Shown here piece after piece: positions 10,147 through 22,100 of a stretch of DNA of 64,000 nt (the stretch's first letter is position 1; every line of letters begins with the position of its first letter). The stretch lies in assembly GCA_036852015.1 (NCBI GenBank), contig JAANDG010000716.1, forward strand, positions 1 to 64,000. The letters are read 5' to 3'. A program made the position numbers and the translations under genes. Origin of the DNA: Pelodera strongyloides (taxonomy: Eukaryota; Nematoda; Chromadorea; Rhabditida; Rhabditidae). The notes below the pieces were generated by a model that saw only the letters and a program-made list of their open reading frames with translations, did not search any database and was not told the DNA's origin.

Positions 10147-13100
10147 ATGGCGTCGGCCCCACCTTTGGATGAGAATGATGGGAACCTTGTGCGAAGTCCG
10201 GTCAGTTACCTACTTGTTCGGATAAAATGCCGTAAAATACCAGTATCTATTTTACGAGTTGAGCGTCACCCACTTTAGGCAATGTGTGTTCGTGCTCCAT
10301 TGCCTCGACCCTAAATTTATTAATCTTTTCGTTTAGGAGCTGCCGTACGTTGCTGAAATCCCCGGCGGACTATTCCCAGGACGCGTAATGCTTATTAAAG
10401 GAACCGTGCTTCCTTCCGATGTTTCAGATTCTAAGAGGTTTGTTTCCATTTCCGGAATTCGAAAATATTTAGCATTATGGCAAGTGCAAGACCAAAGCAC
10501 GGAAGCATTAACGTGTCTTTGTGTATGGCAAAGTGGACAAGGCCTCAAAAGTCAAAAAATATTTTTTCGAGCCAAAATCAAACAAATTCATTCCCTTTCC
10601 TCTATTTCTTGCCAGCAAGATTGCGCAGGAGCCTTTGCTATTCCGATACACTACTGATTGGCTAAAAAATAAGTCAAAATTTTGTTAATAGCCGTTAAAC
10701 GTTACTGTTGTGTGATAGTAGGCAGTTTGATACCGGCCGACGGGGAGCTTAGACTCTTATCCGAGTTTGGAAATACTTTTGCTTTGCTGATAGGTTGTTG
10801 GCAAGAACTAACAGCCTCGTCGGTGTCTTATTTGTACGATTAGTGGCTGTTTGCCGAAAGCTTGAAACATCTCCTATATGTAGGAGGTGATCCTGAGAGA
10901 AATTTGGTGAGAAATTCTCTGAGAAGGTAGTCGGGAAGGCAAAAAAGGCAGTCTTCCTCTATACTTGCATACATGTTCATCGTCGGTGGTTTCTATGACT
11001 GCTAGCTAAAGGCGAAAGGACTCCCAACTTTAATAGCACCGCCTTTTTAGTAATACTAACTGCTAGGTGTGCGAATGTTTATAAATATTTGTTTCTTCAG
11101 ATTTTACGTGGATTTATGTTGCGGTTTGCTGGTGCACGGAGATCATATGGACAACAAGGCACTTCATTTCAACCCACGTTTTGAACCAGCTTCAGGGTGG
11201 TAAGTCAGTCACTTTGACTTAGGCCTTCGGATTACTAAACCTTTTTCCTCGTTTTAAGTTCAGGGTATAATTTCCATGCGTAATTTCTTAGATGGTCGCT
11301 TAGTTGAGAGTCGAACCGTAAAATACCACTGATACGTTTCACCCAAATCTATATATTTGCATTTGCCTCCGGAGATGGTCAAAGCCAATCCGGAGATGGT
11401 GGATGCGTAGTTTTACGCATAGATTTATAGCCTGTTTAAGTTATTGGTTATGGGGAATGGGGAGATGTGCACGTAGACCAATTGTCAGACAAATATTATC
11501 CTGTTGCCCCGAGAACTGGTTCTTCTAAATCCAAGTATTTATTACGCGATGCATAATTCCCTGCAGTAGTAATGTAGTGATGGTAGTCTTTAACCTGGAG
11601 CCTTATGCAGTATTGATATGTGCCACTGTCCATTCAATACTCATACTTGCATTTGATGATGTGGCTCAATCTGGGAATCGGGCGCGACCTACCCGCGACT
11701 TTATTTTTATTCCCTGGCCTGGGTCCAGCTTGAGATTTTAATTTCTCGGCTGCTTCAGGTTTGGCGGTGGTGGCGACACGGATATCGTAATCAACACGCT
11801 GTTGAATAATACTTGGGGTACCGAGGAGCGGTATAAAAATGCCTTTGTCCCCGGAGAGGCCTTTACTTTGAGGATTTTGGCATTCGAGAACTATTTTAAG
11901 GTAGACTATGGACTATTATTTCATTTCTCCCATTGTTTATTATTTTAAGTGCATTCAATATAATAAAGAGAATATTCCAGACGTGTATATAAATAGCAGT
12001 CTATAAACATTTGTTCATTGTATTTAAAAAAATTTCAGATAGCCGTGAATGGAAAGCATTTGTGTGACTTCGCTCACAGAATTCCCCTCGATCAGGTAAT
12101 AACACATTATCCACATTTATTTTTCAGTTATAGCGTAGTAGCCATCTTACGCTCATTTGATTCCTAGGTCTAGACGTTATTCAGTGCCTGACGGCTTTGA
12201 TCATTTTGCGGGTTAACTTGTAGCATTTCTTCACAGGCGTAGGGCCCTAGTAACTTTGCATAAACAATACTACTTTGCTGTTGCATCACCTCGTTTTTGA
12301 TAGAGGCTTCATATAGCGTTGTATATCATGTATCATTTTGTTTTCGACTTCTCCTACTCTTGTTTTAACATTTATAGATATCACCGTTGTCAGTTCACCT
12401 AAACTGTATTCTCCTCCCTTCCAGGTCCGATGTGCCTTCCTTGGTGGATGTATTCGCGTGGACTTCATTGAATTCCAACCAGCTGTAAGTGATTTTTGTT
12501 TGTAACATTATTTTCTATTGCATGGCACTTTGTTTCTTGTTGCTTTTGGTTGAATATTATGGCTTTATATTCCGTTCCGCTAGTTTTTTTTTGTGATTTG
12601 CATTTTTATTTGACTGTCACAGTCACTCACTGGACACATGAACACAACCGGTTTATCATAGAGTATTTATGTTACGATTTCGCGCGAATTCGCATGCGAA
12701 ACTGCCATCCAAGTTAGCAAAATTTTGCGGACGTACAGTAAGATCGCGAAAAGTGCGCATCAGGCAAAACCTGAAAAAGTCTTGGAGCGAAAAAGGAAAT
12801 AGTGTGAAAAATAAAGAGGGCACAGACAATTAAACATGTGGGGCACTTTCGCATTTTTTTGCGGACCTTTACCGGCATGTCCGACAACGGCCCGCAAAAA
12901 AATGCGAAAGTGCCCCACATGTTTAATTGTCTGTGCCCTCTTTATTTTTCACACTATTTCCTTTTTCGCTCCAAGACTTTTTCAGGTTTTGCCTGATGCG
13001 CACTTTTCGCGATCTTACTGTACGTCCGCAAAATTTTGCTAACTTGGATGGCAGTTTCGCATGCGAATTCGCGCGAAATCGTAACATAAATACTCTATCA

Positions 13101-16100
13101 TATTTGAGATCTAATGTTAATTAGCTTGCCAAACACGTGTTTTAATTTATCCGCACTGCCACAGTAAGAGTAAGCCTGTGATGTGATTTATTAAAACAAC
13201 GACGGATTTCAAACCATATTTTTGGCTCACTTACACCCTCACTTTAATCATGATTTGCATGAAACATAATTCGGTTTCATATGATCATATTTTGTTCCGT
13301 CGCGTTTGAATCGTTGCTGTACTAGTGTGTAATCCTGCCGTTGTTACCCTTACCGCAATGCTCCACCACAATCCACATCCCAAGCTTCATTACCGACTAT
13401 CAGTTATTTGTTCTTTTGTAACTATGAAGTTCTTCTCGTTTCTTCTCTAATATAATAGTTCCTTTGCGTATAACCTATAACTATAACATAATATTCATCA
13501 GATCACTAACTTGCTCGCACGTTTTAAACTCTAGCGAATATTTAAATTTTGCGACCGTTGAACAATCCACGATTTTAGGATGCGGAGGAAAATTCGTAAA
13601 TGATCACCGAGACCTTTGCCCTTTCGTCAATGCATACTCGATTCGCTTTATGGTTCAGGACAGTTACTTATAAAAAGACATAAACGCCTTAGTTGAGTGA
13701 TTAAGGGAACTCAGTCAATGTTCATGTCTTCTTCCATTCCCATTCCCATCTTCTATACGTTCTACCTTACTCGTAACTGTTTCACTTTTCACTATGTATT
13801 TTTTTATCTCTTTTCCATTTTCCCCCATCATGCTTGTTCGAGATGGTGAGGATATTTGGATTCATACTTTGGTGCAGAACTAGTAGAACGGTTCATACAG
13901 TCTAGAAATTAGTTGCTCTTTTTTCTCTGTTTGCACAACTTTTTCGTATGTGGCATAATGCATAATAAGTCGAAACTGGTGTTCTTACCGTTTAAAAGTA
14001 GGTACTTGTCCCACACATTCTTTTGGTCTACATTTTTCTTTATTATTATTAGTATATGTATAAAGTAAATACTCAATAACATAAATAATATAGATGTTTA
14101 TAGAAACCAAAAATATGTATATGTGTGTACATAGGAACTTGTGCTTGTGATTTTTACTGCCAAACAATTTGCTATTAATTTGTTACATACCCGGTAATGA
14201 ACACTCGATTGGAGATCGGACCAAAATTATTATCATTCTATTTATTTATTTATTTATTTATTAAATAACACCGAGGTGTGCATCAAATAATATGATGAAG
14301 AGAAAGCAATGTAGATATAACGAAACCAGTTGTACTGTAGTCGATTAGCAATCGGGTAAAAGAAAAATGTGAAGGTGTATTATCATACTCTTGGTCTGCT
14401 TTACATAGTTTTGCAAATATTTCCCCAAATCATTTGTTATATGGGCGACATTGTATTGTTACCTCAAAAAATGGGCCACGAGATAAGAACTATAGTTATA
14501 GTTGTACCCGCGTCGCATGTTTCGATGACTCCCATATCATATGCTATGAACTTTTTCCGTTTGCACACTTACGGATATCCACACCAGCTCCTAACTCCTA
14601 GATTTTTTCCTAGTCGGTAGCAAACCAGACATTATATAGCATGTGGGTAAGGGTAATTAAGTTATCCAATTTCTTACAGCTACAGGCTACAGCGCTTGGT
14701 TTTTCGGTTGGTAAAGATACTATATTACTATACTATACTATACTATGCTATACTGTACTATAAGATACTATACTATATACTGCTATGCTCTCCTCATATT
14801 TGTTTTGTAGACTCGCATTAAAAATTTCAAAACTATATTTTGTTTTCTGTTTATTTATTCGTCATTTGTTTGGGTGGGGATTTGGGGTGTTTGTTTTGCT
14901 TGATGATCGATTTCGATTTGATGTAAATGTAGCCCATATTACATTTAGAATATAAAGAAAATCAGGGAACATTAACATTAATCAATATAAAACGGAAGTT
15001 GGTAATATGTATCGATACATACATTTATGGAGATAACACACAGAATTTTGAGACACATGCTGCATGCATGAGGTTGACATTTTATAGTTTTTGAACCCTA
15101 ACAAAACTAGTTAGAGTGGTAGAGTATCATTTTTAGGGTGGGGTCATATAATCATGCTATTTTTTCATTAGTTGTATTTTGTATTTATTTTTAGATCCGA
15201 ATCGATGCCGAGGGACAGCCGACAGTTTCACAGAGAAGTGGTGATTCCAGTGAAAGAAAACTGATCAAGAAGCTGGATAAGCCAGTGAGTTGTTTGTTCT
15301 TTTGTGTCTAGTAACAGTCTTATTTATTTCCGCGATGAATATAAATTTTTATTCCTTTATATCGATATATTTATAGTGAAAATATTACTAACAAAAAAAG
15401 TATGAGAAGTAAATGTAAAAAATGGATCATGATATAACATGATACCCCGTTTCGACCCTGATCGTATACGAGGATTTTGCCCAGGTTGGTTCTTATCATT
15501 ACGATGATTCGGGCTTATAGATGTTGTTTCAGGTTGTTCCTGTGAACTACAGATTTGAAAGCGGCTTCGTTTCTCCACAAATCATTCATGTAAGTTGAAC
15601 CGTGATTTTGGGTTAATGATATTGACCTCTTTGTGTTGAACTGGACTGGACTGCGTAGCTGTGATAGTGACGGTCCGCTAAAGCGAAATACCGGCCGGTT
15701 TTTGAAACGCGTCGTGGACAATCGAATTCTTACTGATTTATGCTCATTTACTCGATTTTTTATTCCAATTTATGTTCATTTGCATAAGCAGCATATAAAT
15801 ACTGGTTGGTCTACTCGATGTGTTTCAAAGACCAGCCAGTATTTCGCTTTAAGCGTAACGGTGGTGCGCAGAACTCGTATATCCGTGTATCGTATGTATT
15901 CAGCACTAATATTTATAAGAAGTCGCACACAGTTATTCTCGAAAGGGAGAAGTTCGCACATTAGGTCCTAATGAGTATTCTGTATCGTGTTGTGTGTGGG
16001 ATTTTGAAGCGTATTGTATTCTGTATGACTGACTACAGTCCCGTGTGTTGTCTGAGCCAGAGCCTGTCTGAGCCAAAGACGTATAGCAAGAATACATGTA

Positions 16101-17041
16101 GTTGTCCAGTACACACGTTCACCACGCACAATACCGCTTTAATGTTTAGGTGACAATCACTCCCTTCCTTTCCGGAGAAAGATTTACAATCAATTTTATG
16201 TGTGGACCTGAGTGGATGTTTCATTTTCGAGTTGATCTGCCAACGAATAATCAAAAGGTACCTTTCTTTTTCTATTTTTTGATAGGAGGAATATAAACCT
16301 CTAACCTTAACCTTATTGTTAGTATCCTTAATCTTGTGATAGATGCAAGGCAAGTAGATGCTAAGGTGCTTAGCTGTAGATTATGTACCACATAGCCATA
16401 CACTGCTCGATGAATTTATGGATCTTTGTTCATAGTTATTTGCTTGTTACTTCATTGCATGGCTATATGTAGAAACATTTACATAGATGTGTTCGTATAG
16501 TTATCCACAAGGTGTTTGTGTATACATATCTTCTGATATCTAAATATTTAATTATTGCAGACAGCCATCGTCCGTAACAGCACCTGTAACGGTGTTTGGT
16601 TGAAGGAAGAGAGAAGTATGGCGAACTTCCCCTTCTCCAAGGGTGTCACCTCGGATGTGATATTTACAGCGTTCAGGAATTCTGTTGAGGTATAGTTTTT
16701 ATTTGTCATGACAGAGCCCTTCCAGCACCTAATCGAGGCATGACCATGTATATGTAAGCATGTTTCAGCTATTTTATGAGAATCGACTTGTGATGTTTAT
16801 TATAGTGTTTTAAACTTTGCCATTTATGTCGTGTCCTGACTGACATCAGTTTTTCCGGAGATTTAGGATAGTTGTAAAAAATAAGTGCAATGACTTGTAT
16901 TTCAGTATATTTATTCAGGTTGACGTCGATGGTGTTCCTTTTGTGAAGTTTGTGTACAGAGATGGCGATGATCCATCGGAAATCACTCATCTAACAGCTC
17001 TCGGAGATTTGCTGGTTCACAGATTGGTACATAAGGGGTAG
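10147..17041 (+). CDS. Tandem-repeat galectin (two CRDs)
   Basis: A cytosolic or secreted beta-galactoside-binding lectin of the nematode tandem-repeat type, 339 residues. Exons: 10147-10200, 10337-10437, 11101-11199, 11759-11900, 12039-12095, 12425-12484, 15195-15284, 15533-15589, 16150-16257, 16561-16689, 16919-17041; all junctions keep frame and the last ends in TAG. The first domain (about 20-170) has the complete sugar-binding signature: HFNPR at 74-78, N97, and WGTEER at 104-109. A charged linker follows (SSERKLIKKLDK). The second domain (about 200-339) keeps H245, N262, W269 and the Glu/Arg pair (WLKEER), but HFNPR is replaced by HFRVD, so its ligand preference probably differs. No signal peptide, as usual for galectins. 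The start was chosen because it precedes the conserved domain and follows an acceptor (ATCGTTTAG) 20 bases upstream. Introns 2, 6 and 8 carry mobile elements. Confidence 0.9.
10510..11041. mobile_element. Degenerate copy of MITE family F
   Basis: Shares long stretches with the element at 38673-39437: AAAAAATATTTTTTCGA, AGCCAAAAT, TTCTTGCCA, ATACCGGCCGACGGGGAGC-like and TGTTTGCCGAAAGCTTG-like, and the right end CCAACTTTAATAGCACC. The left end is eroded. It sits in galectin intron 2, same orientation as the gene. Confidence 0.75.
12658..13098. mobile_element. Long near-perfect palindrome, arms ~205 bases
   Basis: The left arm starts ATAGAGTATTTATGTTACG. The right arm ends with its exact complement. 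The arms match almost base for base to a short centre near 12865-12892 (ACCTTTACCGGCATGTCCG versus ACAACGG). Identical peptides can be read on both strands, purely because of the palindrome. It lies in galectin intron 6, so the pre-mRNA would contain a ~200-bp duplex. Confidence 0.93.
14228..14380. repeat. Interspersed repeat copy with (TTTA)n flank
   Basis: After a (TTTA)7-like tract, the 110 bases from GAGGTGTGCATCAAATAATA to GAAGGTGTAT recur with few differences at 22520-22632 in FMO intron 9. No coding content. Type unknown, perhaps the 3' end of a retroposon. Confidence 0.7.
14719..14785. repeat. (TACTA)n microsatellite
   Basis: Imperfect tandem TATACTATACTA units in galectin intron 6. 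Confidence 0.8.
15679..15852. mobile_element. MITE family B (TAAAGCGAAATACCGG ends)
   Basis: Left end TAAAGCGAAATACCGGCCGG followed by TTTTTGAAACGC; right end AAAGACCAGCCAGTATTTCGCTTTA. The inner part is not paired except near TTTATGCTCATTT / TTCATTTGCATAAG. It lies in galectin intron 8. Confidence 0.85.
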
Positions 17042-19197
17042 GAGGTAGGAGTACTTGGTACCTACGCCTAAGCAATGCATAAACTCAGTTTCTGAGGGAG
17101 CTGGTTTGTTTAGCTTAGTGAAACATAATGTCGCACTAGCACGTTTCACTCGAATCTGGTCCTTGTGCGATTTTTCGCACCGCTTTATTTATGCCCATTG
17201 CCTAACAGAACAACACTTGCATTATAAAGTACATCATTATGTTTTAAATTTGCGTGTCACAAGCACTGCTAACGACTTTGCTTGGGAATCTAGATAATTA
17301 AAAATGTTGCTATGCATATTGCATATAACCCTCAGAATTACATAGTCGCTAGATGGATTTCGCCTGTTGTCACTGCCATAGTTTACCTTTTTTTCCTTGT
17401 CCGCTTGACCCATTAATTTGTCACCTTGTATATGCAGTTCCTTTGATTCGATGCTTGTCATAGATGTGTTACCTAGAACTGGACTATGTATGTGTAAACT
17501 TAAATACTAATTTTTATTTCATTTTTTCGTGGTTTGTGCAATAGTACAGGTAATTTATATTGTGATATTTACGCTTATCGATAAACATTTTTGAATACTG
17601 TGGTATGATTTTTATCACGTTGGTGGGAGGTATTTTTCACGTTTTGGGTGTGCTTTTCGTAAACCGTAAAGGAAATCAAATGGTACTGCGCTCTAATCTT
17701 CTAGATACCCATCACTGTAGTAAAGTGCTGTTTGCAATGCGATAAAGGAAATAAATATTACAATTAACAACCGTTTGTTATTTTTTAGTAGGATATGGGA
17801 TTTTTCGATTTTGAGGACTCCTAGTGATAGGGCAAAGCGTATTGACTTGCTTGTGGTGCTCAACGTGGGTGGTCCATAGTTCAATGTGTGGTGTTGCTCA
17901 ACGTGTGTGGTCCGTAGTTCAATGTGTGTGCAGCACATTGTCATCTTTTCTATGAATTAGATATAATTGTTAAAGAAAGCGTTAGTGGAAAGTCTAATTT
18001 GACGCATGGTTGAACCTCGACTCTCTTAATTTGACTATTAGAGACACTGGTGTGTGAACATGTTTCTTTACTCATCGGGAAGTCGTCTACTTTTCTTCTT
18101 GGGTGGTCTCTTTTGTGAGGAATTAAAGTAAGGTACAGTAAGAAAGAGTGGTGGTGTAGTTTGTAGTCCTTCAAAGGATATGCGTTTGAACATAATCAAA
18201 GTTGGAATTAATTAACAATATAAAATTTGAATAAGCTGTGGACTGGTCAACTACGACTCTACGAGTGGCATCAAAGCAAAAATATGAACGGAAAAATAGA
18301 CGAAGTGAGGGAGGTACAAAATCCTCTAAAAACTCGAACTAACTTCCTCGTTTATATCCCTGAATATAAGTACGGTGATTAAGCTCTGTTTGAAAAGTTC
18401 AATGGGCTTATAAAATTGGCTACAATTATGTCTGTCGAGTCACTCAAAATCAAATATTACATTTCAACATTTCAACATTTATTAGCATAAGCACACCCGG
18501 TTTCAAATACAATAAAAAGAGCATTTTTGCTTCGGACACGTTGTTTGGTCCTTCCTTTATCACGTTGAAAGTCACTTAGTTTTACGGGAATCATTAGCAA
18601 CCTTGTGATATTACTAAAATTTTATTATTATCTATGCGCCTGAACGTAGCCCTAACCCCAACACTTACAGTATGTTTTGGTGATTTCTCTGGTCAAAGCA
18701 CACTCACCATAATGTGCTGGAATTATGGTAACTCGGGAGCGGTATGAAAAAGTTTGGCGGCATTTCATTGCTGTGTGTATATAGCGAGAAAGTGAACGGT
18801 TTTTGTAAACGGGGGAGGAGCAATGCAAATCACATAAATAACCAAACGAGGGCATAGATTGCGTGAAAATGCCATCTATGTAGACCACAGTGCTTTAAAT
18901 CGATATGGCAGGTGGTTTTGAACTTTTACTTATGCTGGATACCGTGTTCTACATATGCAAATTTCTGTGCCTTCTGGTCATTTTGCCGTTGCACACAATA
19001 GCATGATAGACATGGAAAAGCAGTTGTCCAGCAAACTTTTCAAAACCACTTGCATAATCACTTTAATATAAATACTTGATCACTATATTGATTTTGATTT
19101 TCGTTGAGAATGAAATGTGCTTTTAGTGGGTCTTTATTTTTTCAGTTTTCTTGCGTATAATTTACCCTATCATAGGTATATATTCCACCTACTGGCT
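17042..19197. other. Galectin-FMO intergenic region
   Basis: No gene seen. At 17866-17935 a ~33-base unit containing GCTCAACGTG and GGTCCATAGTTCAATGTGT is tandemly doubled. At 18467-18500 the phrase ATTTATTAGCATAAGCACAC is shared with 22394-22420. A MITE-like element is at 18894-19067. Confidence 0.5.
18894..19067. mobile_element. Diverged MITE, family B-like
   Basis: The left end (TTTAAATCGATATGGCAGGT then GGTTTTGAAC) and the complement of the right end (ATTAAAGTGATTATGCAAGT then GGTTTTGAAA) match over ~40 bases. The size (~174) equals that of family B, whose ends it resembles. Confidence 0.55.
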
Positions 19198-22100
19198 ATG
19201 TCTGCGAAGCGTGTCTGTATTGTGGGCGCCGGCGGATCTGGATTGCCTTGTATACAGTAAGTATACCTCTTATTTATGAATATCATCCAATACCTTACAC
19301 GTGTCACACTCAAGAACGATTCAGTTTGAGTGACATGATGTGTCAGTGTGTGTGTATCTCACCAGTAGAGCCCGTACCTAAAACGACTCGTGAGGTATGG
19401 TTGGCAAAGTTCCAAGTAAAAAATAATGTTGAACTTTATAAACGGAACCTACACGATTAATTGCCCTGCCTTTGCTCGCAGAAAAATTCTGAATATTTTA
19501 GGTGTTATTTTAGATCATAGTGGTCAGGCGCAAGCGCGTTGGTTGAGAAGTTCAAATTACTAGTATCAAGTAACACAAAGAAACTTCTCTATTAAAGGGA
19601 TAGGTTCATCTCAATTAATCTCTCTTTCTATTGTTGTTACTGATAATATCACAAAAATCATTCACAATGAAAAGTAAATCAAGCACAGAACTTCCAATAA
19701 AGGAAGCTTCTACTGCGAGGCGTATTGTCCTGTGATTGATTTACTTTTCATTGTGAATGATACTTGTGCCATTATCAATAAAAAACAATAAAAAGAGAGG
19801 TGCTTTGAGATGAACCTATCCCTTTAAGTCTTTAACTAATGTATTCAGCAATGCAAAACTGTACGGGTTCGACGTGACTTGTTTCGAGGCTTCAGATGGG
19901 GTGGGAGGTCTCTGGAGATATAAACCATACACAACTGAAGGTAAGATATAGTCAAGCTAAGTTACAAATCATCCGAACTTCTTATTATATCGAATCGCTA
20001 GAAATACGGCTAAGGGAAATTGGCACTTTCCTTGTTGTTCTGTTTAGGTAGTACGTGTACGATTCATAAATGAAAATAAATAAAACACAGGCCATGTACG
20101 ATATCTCGTCTCTCACTAAATCATGACACACTTTTTATTAAATTCGAAACTCTTTTTTTAGATTCCTCTGTGATGTATGGTACTGTAATCAACACTTCCA
20201 AGGAAATGACTGCCTATTCGGACTATATTCCACCCGAGGTTTCTACATTCATAATTTGTCTTTTTAGCTGTAATCGGACATCTGCGTATCTCAGTCTATG
20301 TGAAATCAATCAATACAGGACACCCATATATGATAGTTTAGGAAACTAAGAATATAGTTTATTACAAATGTAACAGGATGCCCCTGCCTATATGCACAAT
20401 TCAACCCTCTACAAGTACATGTGTGACTATGCAAAGGAGAAGGGCCTTATGGAACATATCAAGTTGCAGCACAGGGTGAGGAGTTTCTGAAGAGAGTTGA
20501 AATACATATTAGATTGTCATTCAATAAACAACGTGGAATTACTTCTCTATCAAGTTCAAGTTGCTTAGAAACATGGAGTTTTCCGGACTTACTTTTTACC
20601 GTGTACCAAATAGCCAACTTGTATCAGATATCAGATTTATGGACTATGGAGTATCATATAGTCGACTATAATATAAGTTCTCTCCTTCTTGTTAAAGATC
20701 TTGATCTTTCGCCCTCGTTCAACATTTGTGCGCAGAATATTCCATGAACCTCATTTCTTTTGTCCAAATAACTTACTTTTCAATCGCGTATGTTGACATT
20801 TTGAGCGAGACCACCCAGGTTGCCAGTATTTCTGCTCTATTTAGACAACAAAACATACAAGTTTTTATACCGTACTCATAAGGTTTCGAGAGTCACTCTT
20901 CATCTCTGACTCTGTGTTCTTTGCAGGTTGTGAGTATCGTTCGCGCATCAGACTACAAAACAACCGGGAGATGGGTTGTCACATATTTGGACAGGTTAAC
21001 AGTTCACATATCTAGCTAGCAGTGCGTTTGTATTCACGTGTGTGCGTGTGTGTGCGTGCGTGTGTGTGTATGTGCGTATGTGCGTGTGTGCGTGTGTGCG
21101 TGTGTGCGTGTGTGCGTGTGCGTGTCATAAAAAAACACTAATACAACTGAAACTCTTAGTGAGAGGAAAACGCACATCGATGTCTTCGACGGTGTTCTCC
21201 TAGCCACTGGTCACCACGCAAATAACAACTGGCCTGAAGCAATGCCTGGACAGGACAAATTCCAGGGAAAACTGATGCACGGACACGACTATAAGACGCC
21301 TTCACGTGGGTTACGGTATTCCGTTTGTTTGAACCATGTCCTAAGCCCAAGCCTGAGCCTGTTACATATGGTCGTGTCTAATCATTGCTGGGTTTATGCA
21401 TTTCTCTAAACACGACGACCGAAAGCTTATTTGTGTGTAAAAATAGAGGATCATAATAAAACATTCTCTATTGTAATGGCATAATGTTTGATGATGTATT
21501 CGTCTATCTGAATCTGACTGGTTCTAAGTTCTAAGGTCTCATGAGTGAGAAAGAATTACCGTAAAGTTGCCACAAAGGTGTGACTTCCGTGATTGTGAAA
21601 CGTTTAGTGTACGAAGGGAAAACGGTTGCCGTCGTTGGAGCCGGCAATTCTGGGGTTGATGTTGCCAGTGAATTAGCACGAGTTACGAAACAGGTTTGAA
21701 ATTTTAGAATATGTACAATATTGATATTTGAAAAGTAACATAGGTGAAAAATACAGTTTACGGTGAGGTATTGAGTGACAACAATCACTACAGTACCCCA
21801 CTTTCCATAACTCATATAATAAAAAAAATCAATTTATTATGTGTATTTAGGTGTACCTTGTGACTCGTAGCGGTGCTTGGGTCTTCAGCAAGATGGCTTC
21901 TTATGGTTCTCCCATTGATATGGTACTCAATAACAGGTACCCTGGATACACACATCTTTTTGCTAATTGTAAAGTTGTTGGCATTTTCGCTGCATGCGGC
22001 GCACAACAAAAGCGGCGTCAACCTTGCTATCGCACGACAACGTTTTGCCGCACAACAGTTTTAGGCGGCAGCGCGACAGCTTTCCTTTTACCGTTTCTCA

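Noticed and set aside
12714..13042. Two overlapping frames on opposite strands with the same 60-residue protein
   Set aside because: Direct consequence of the palindrome at 12658-13098; reading either strand gives the same peptide.
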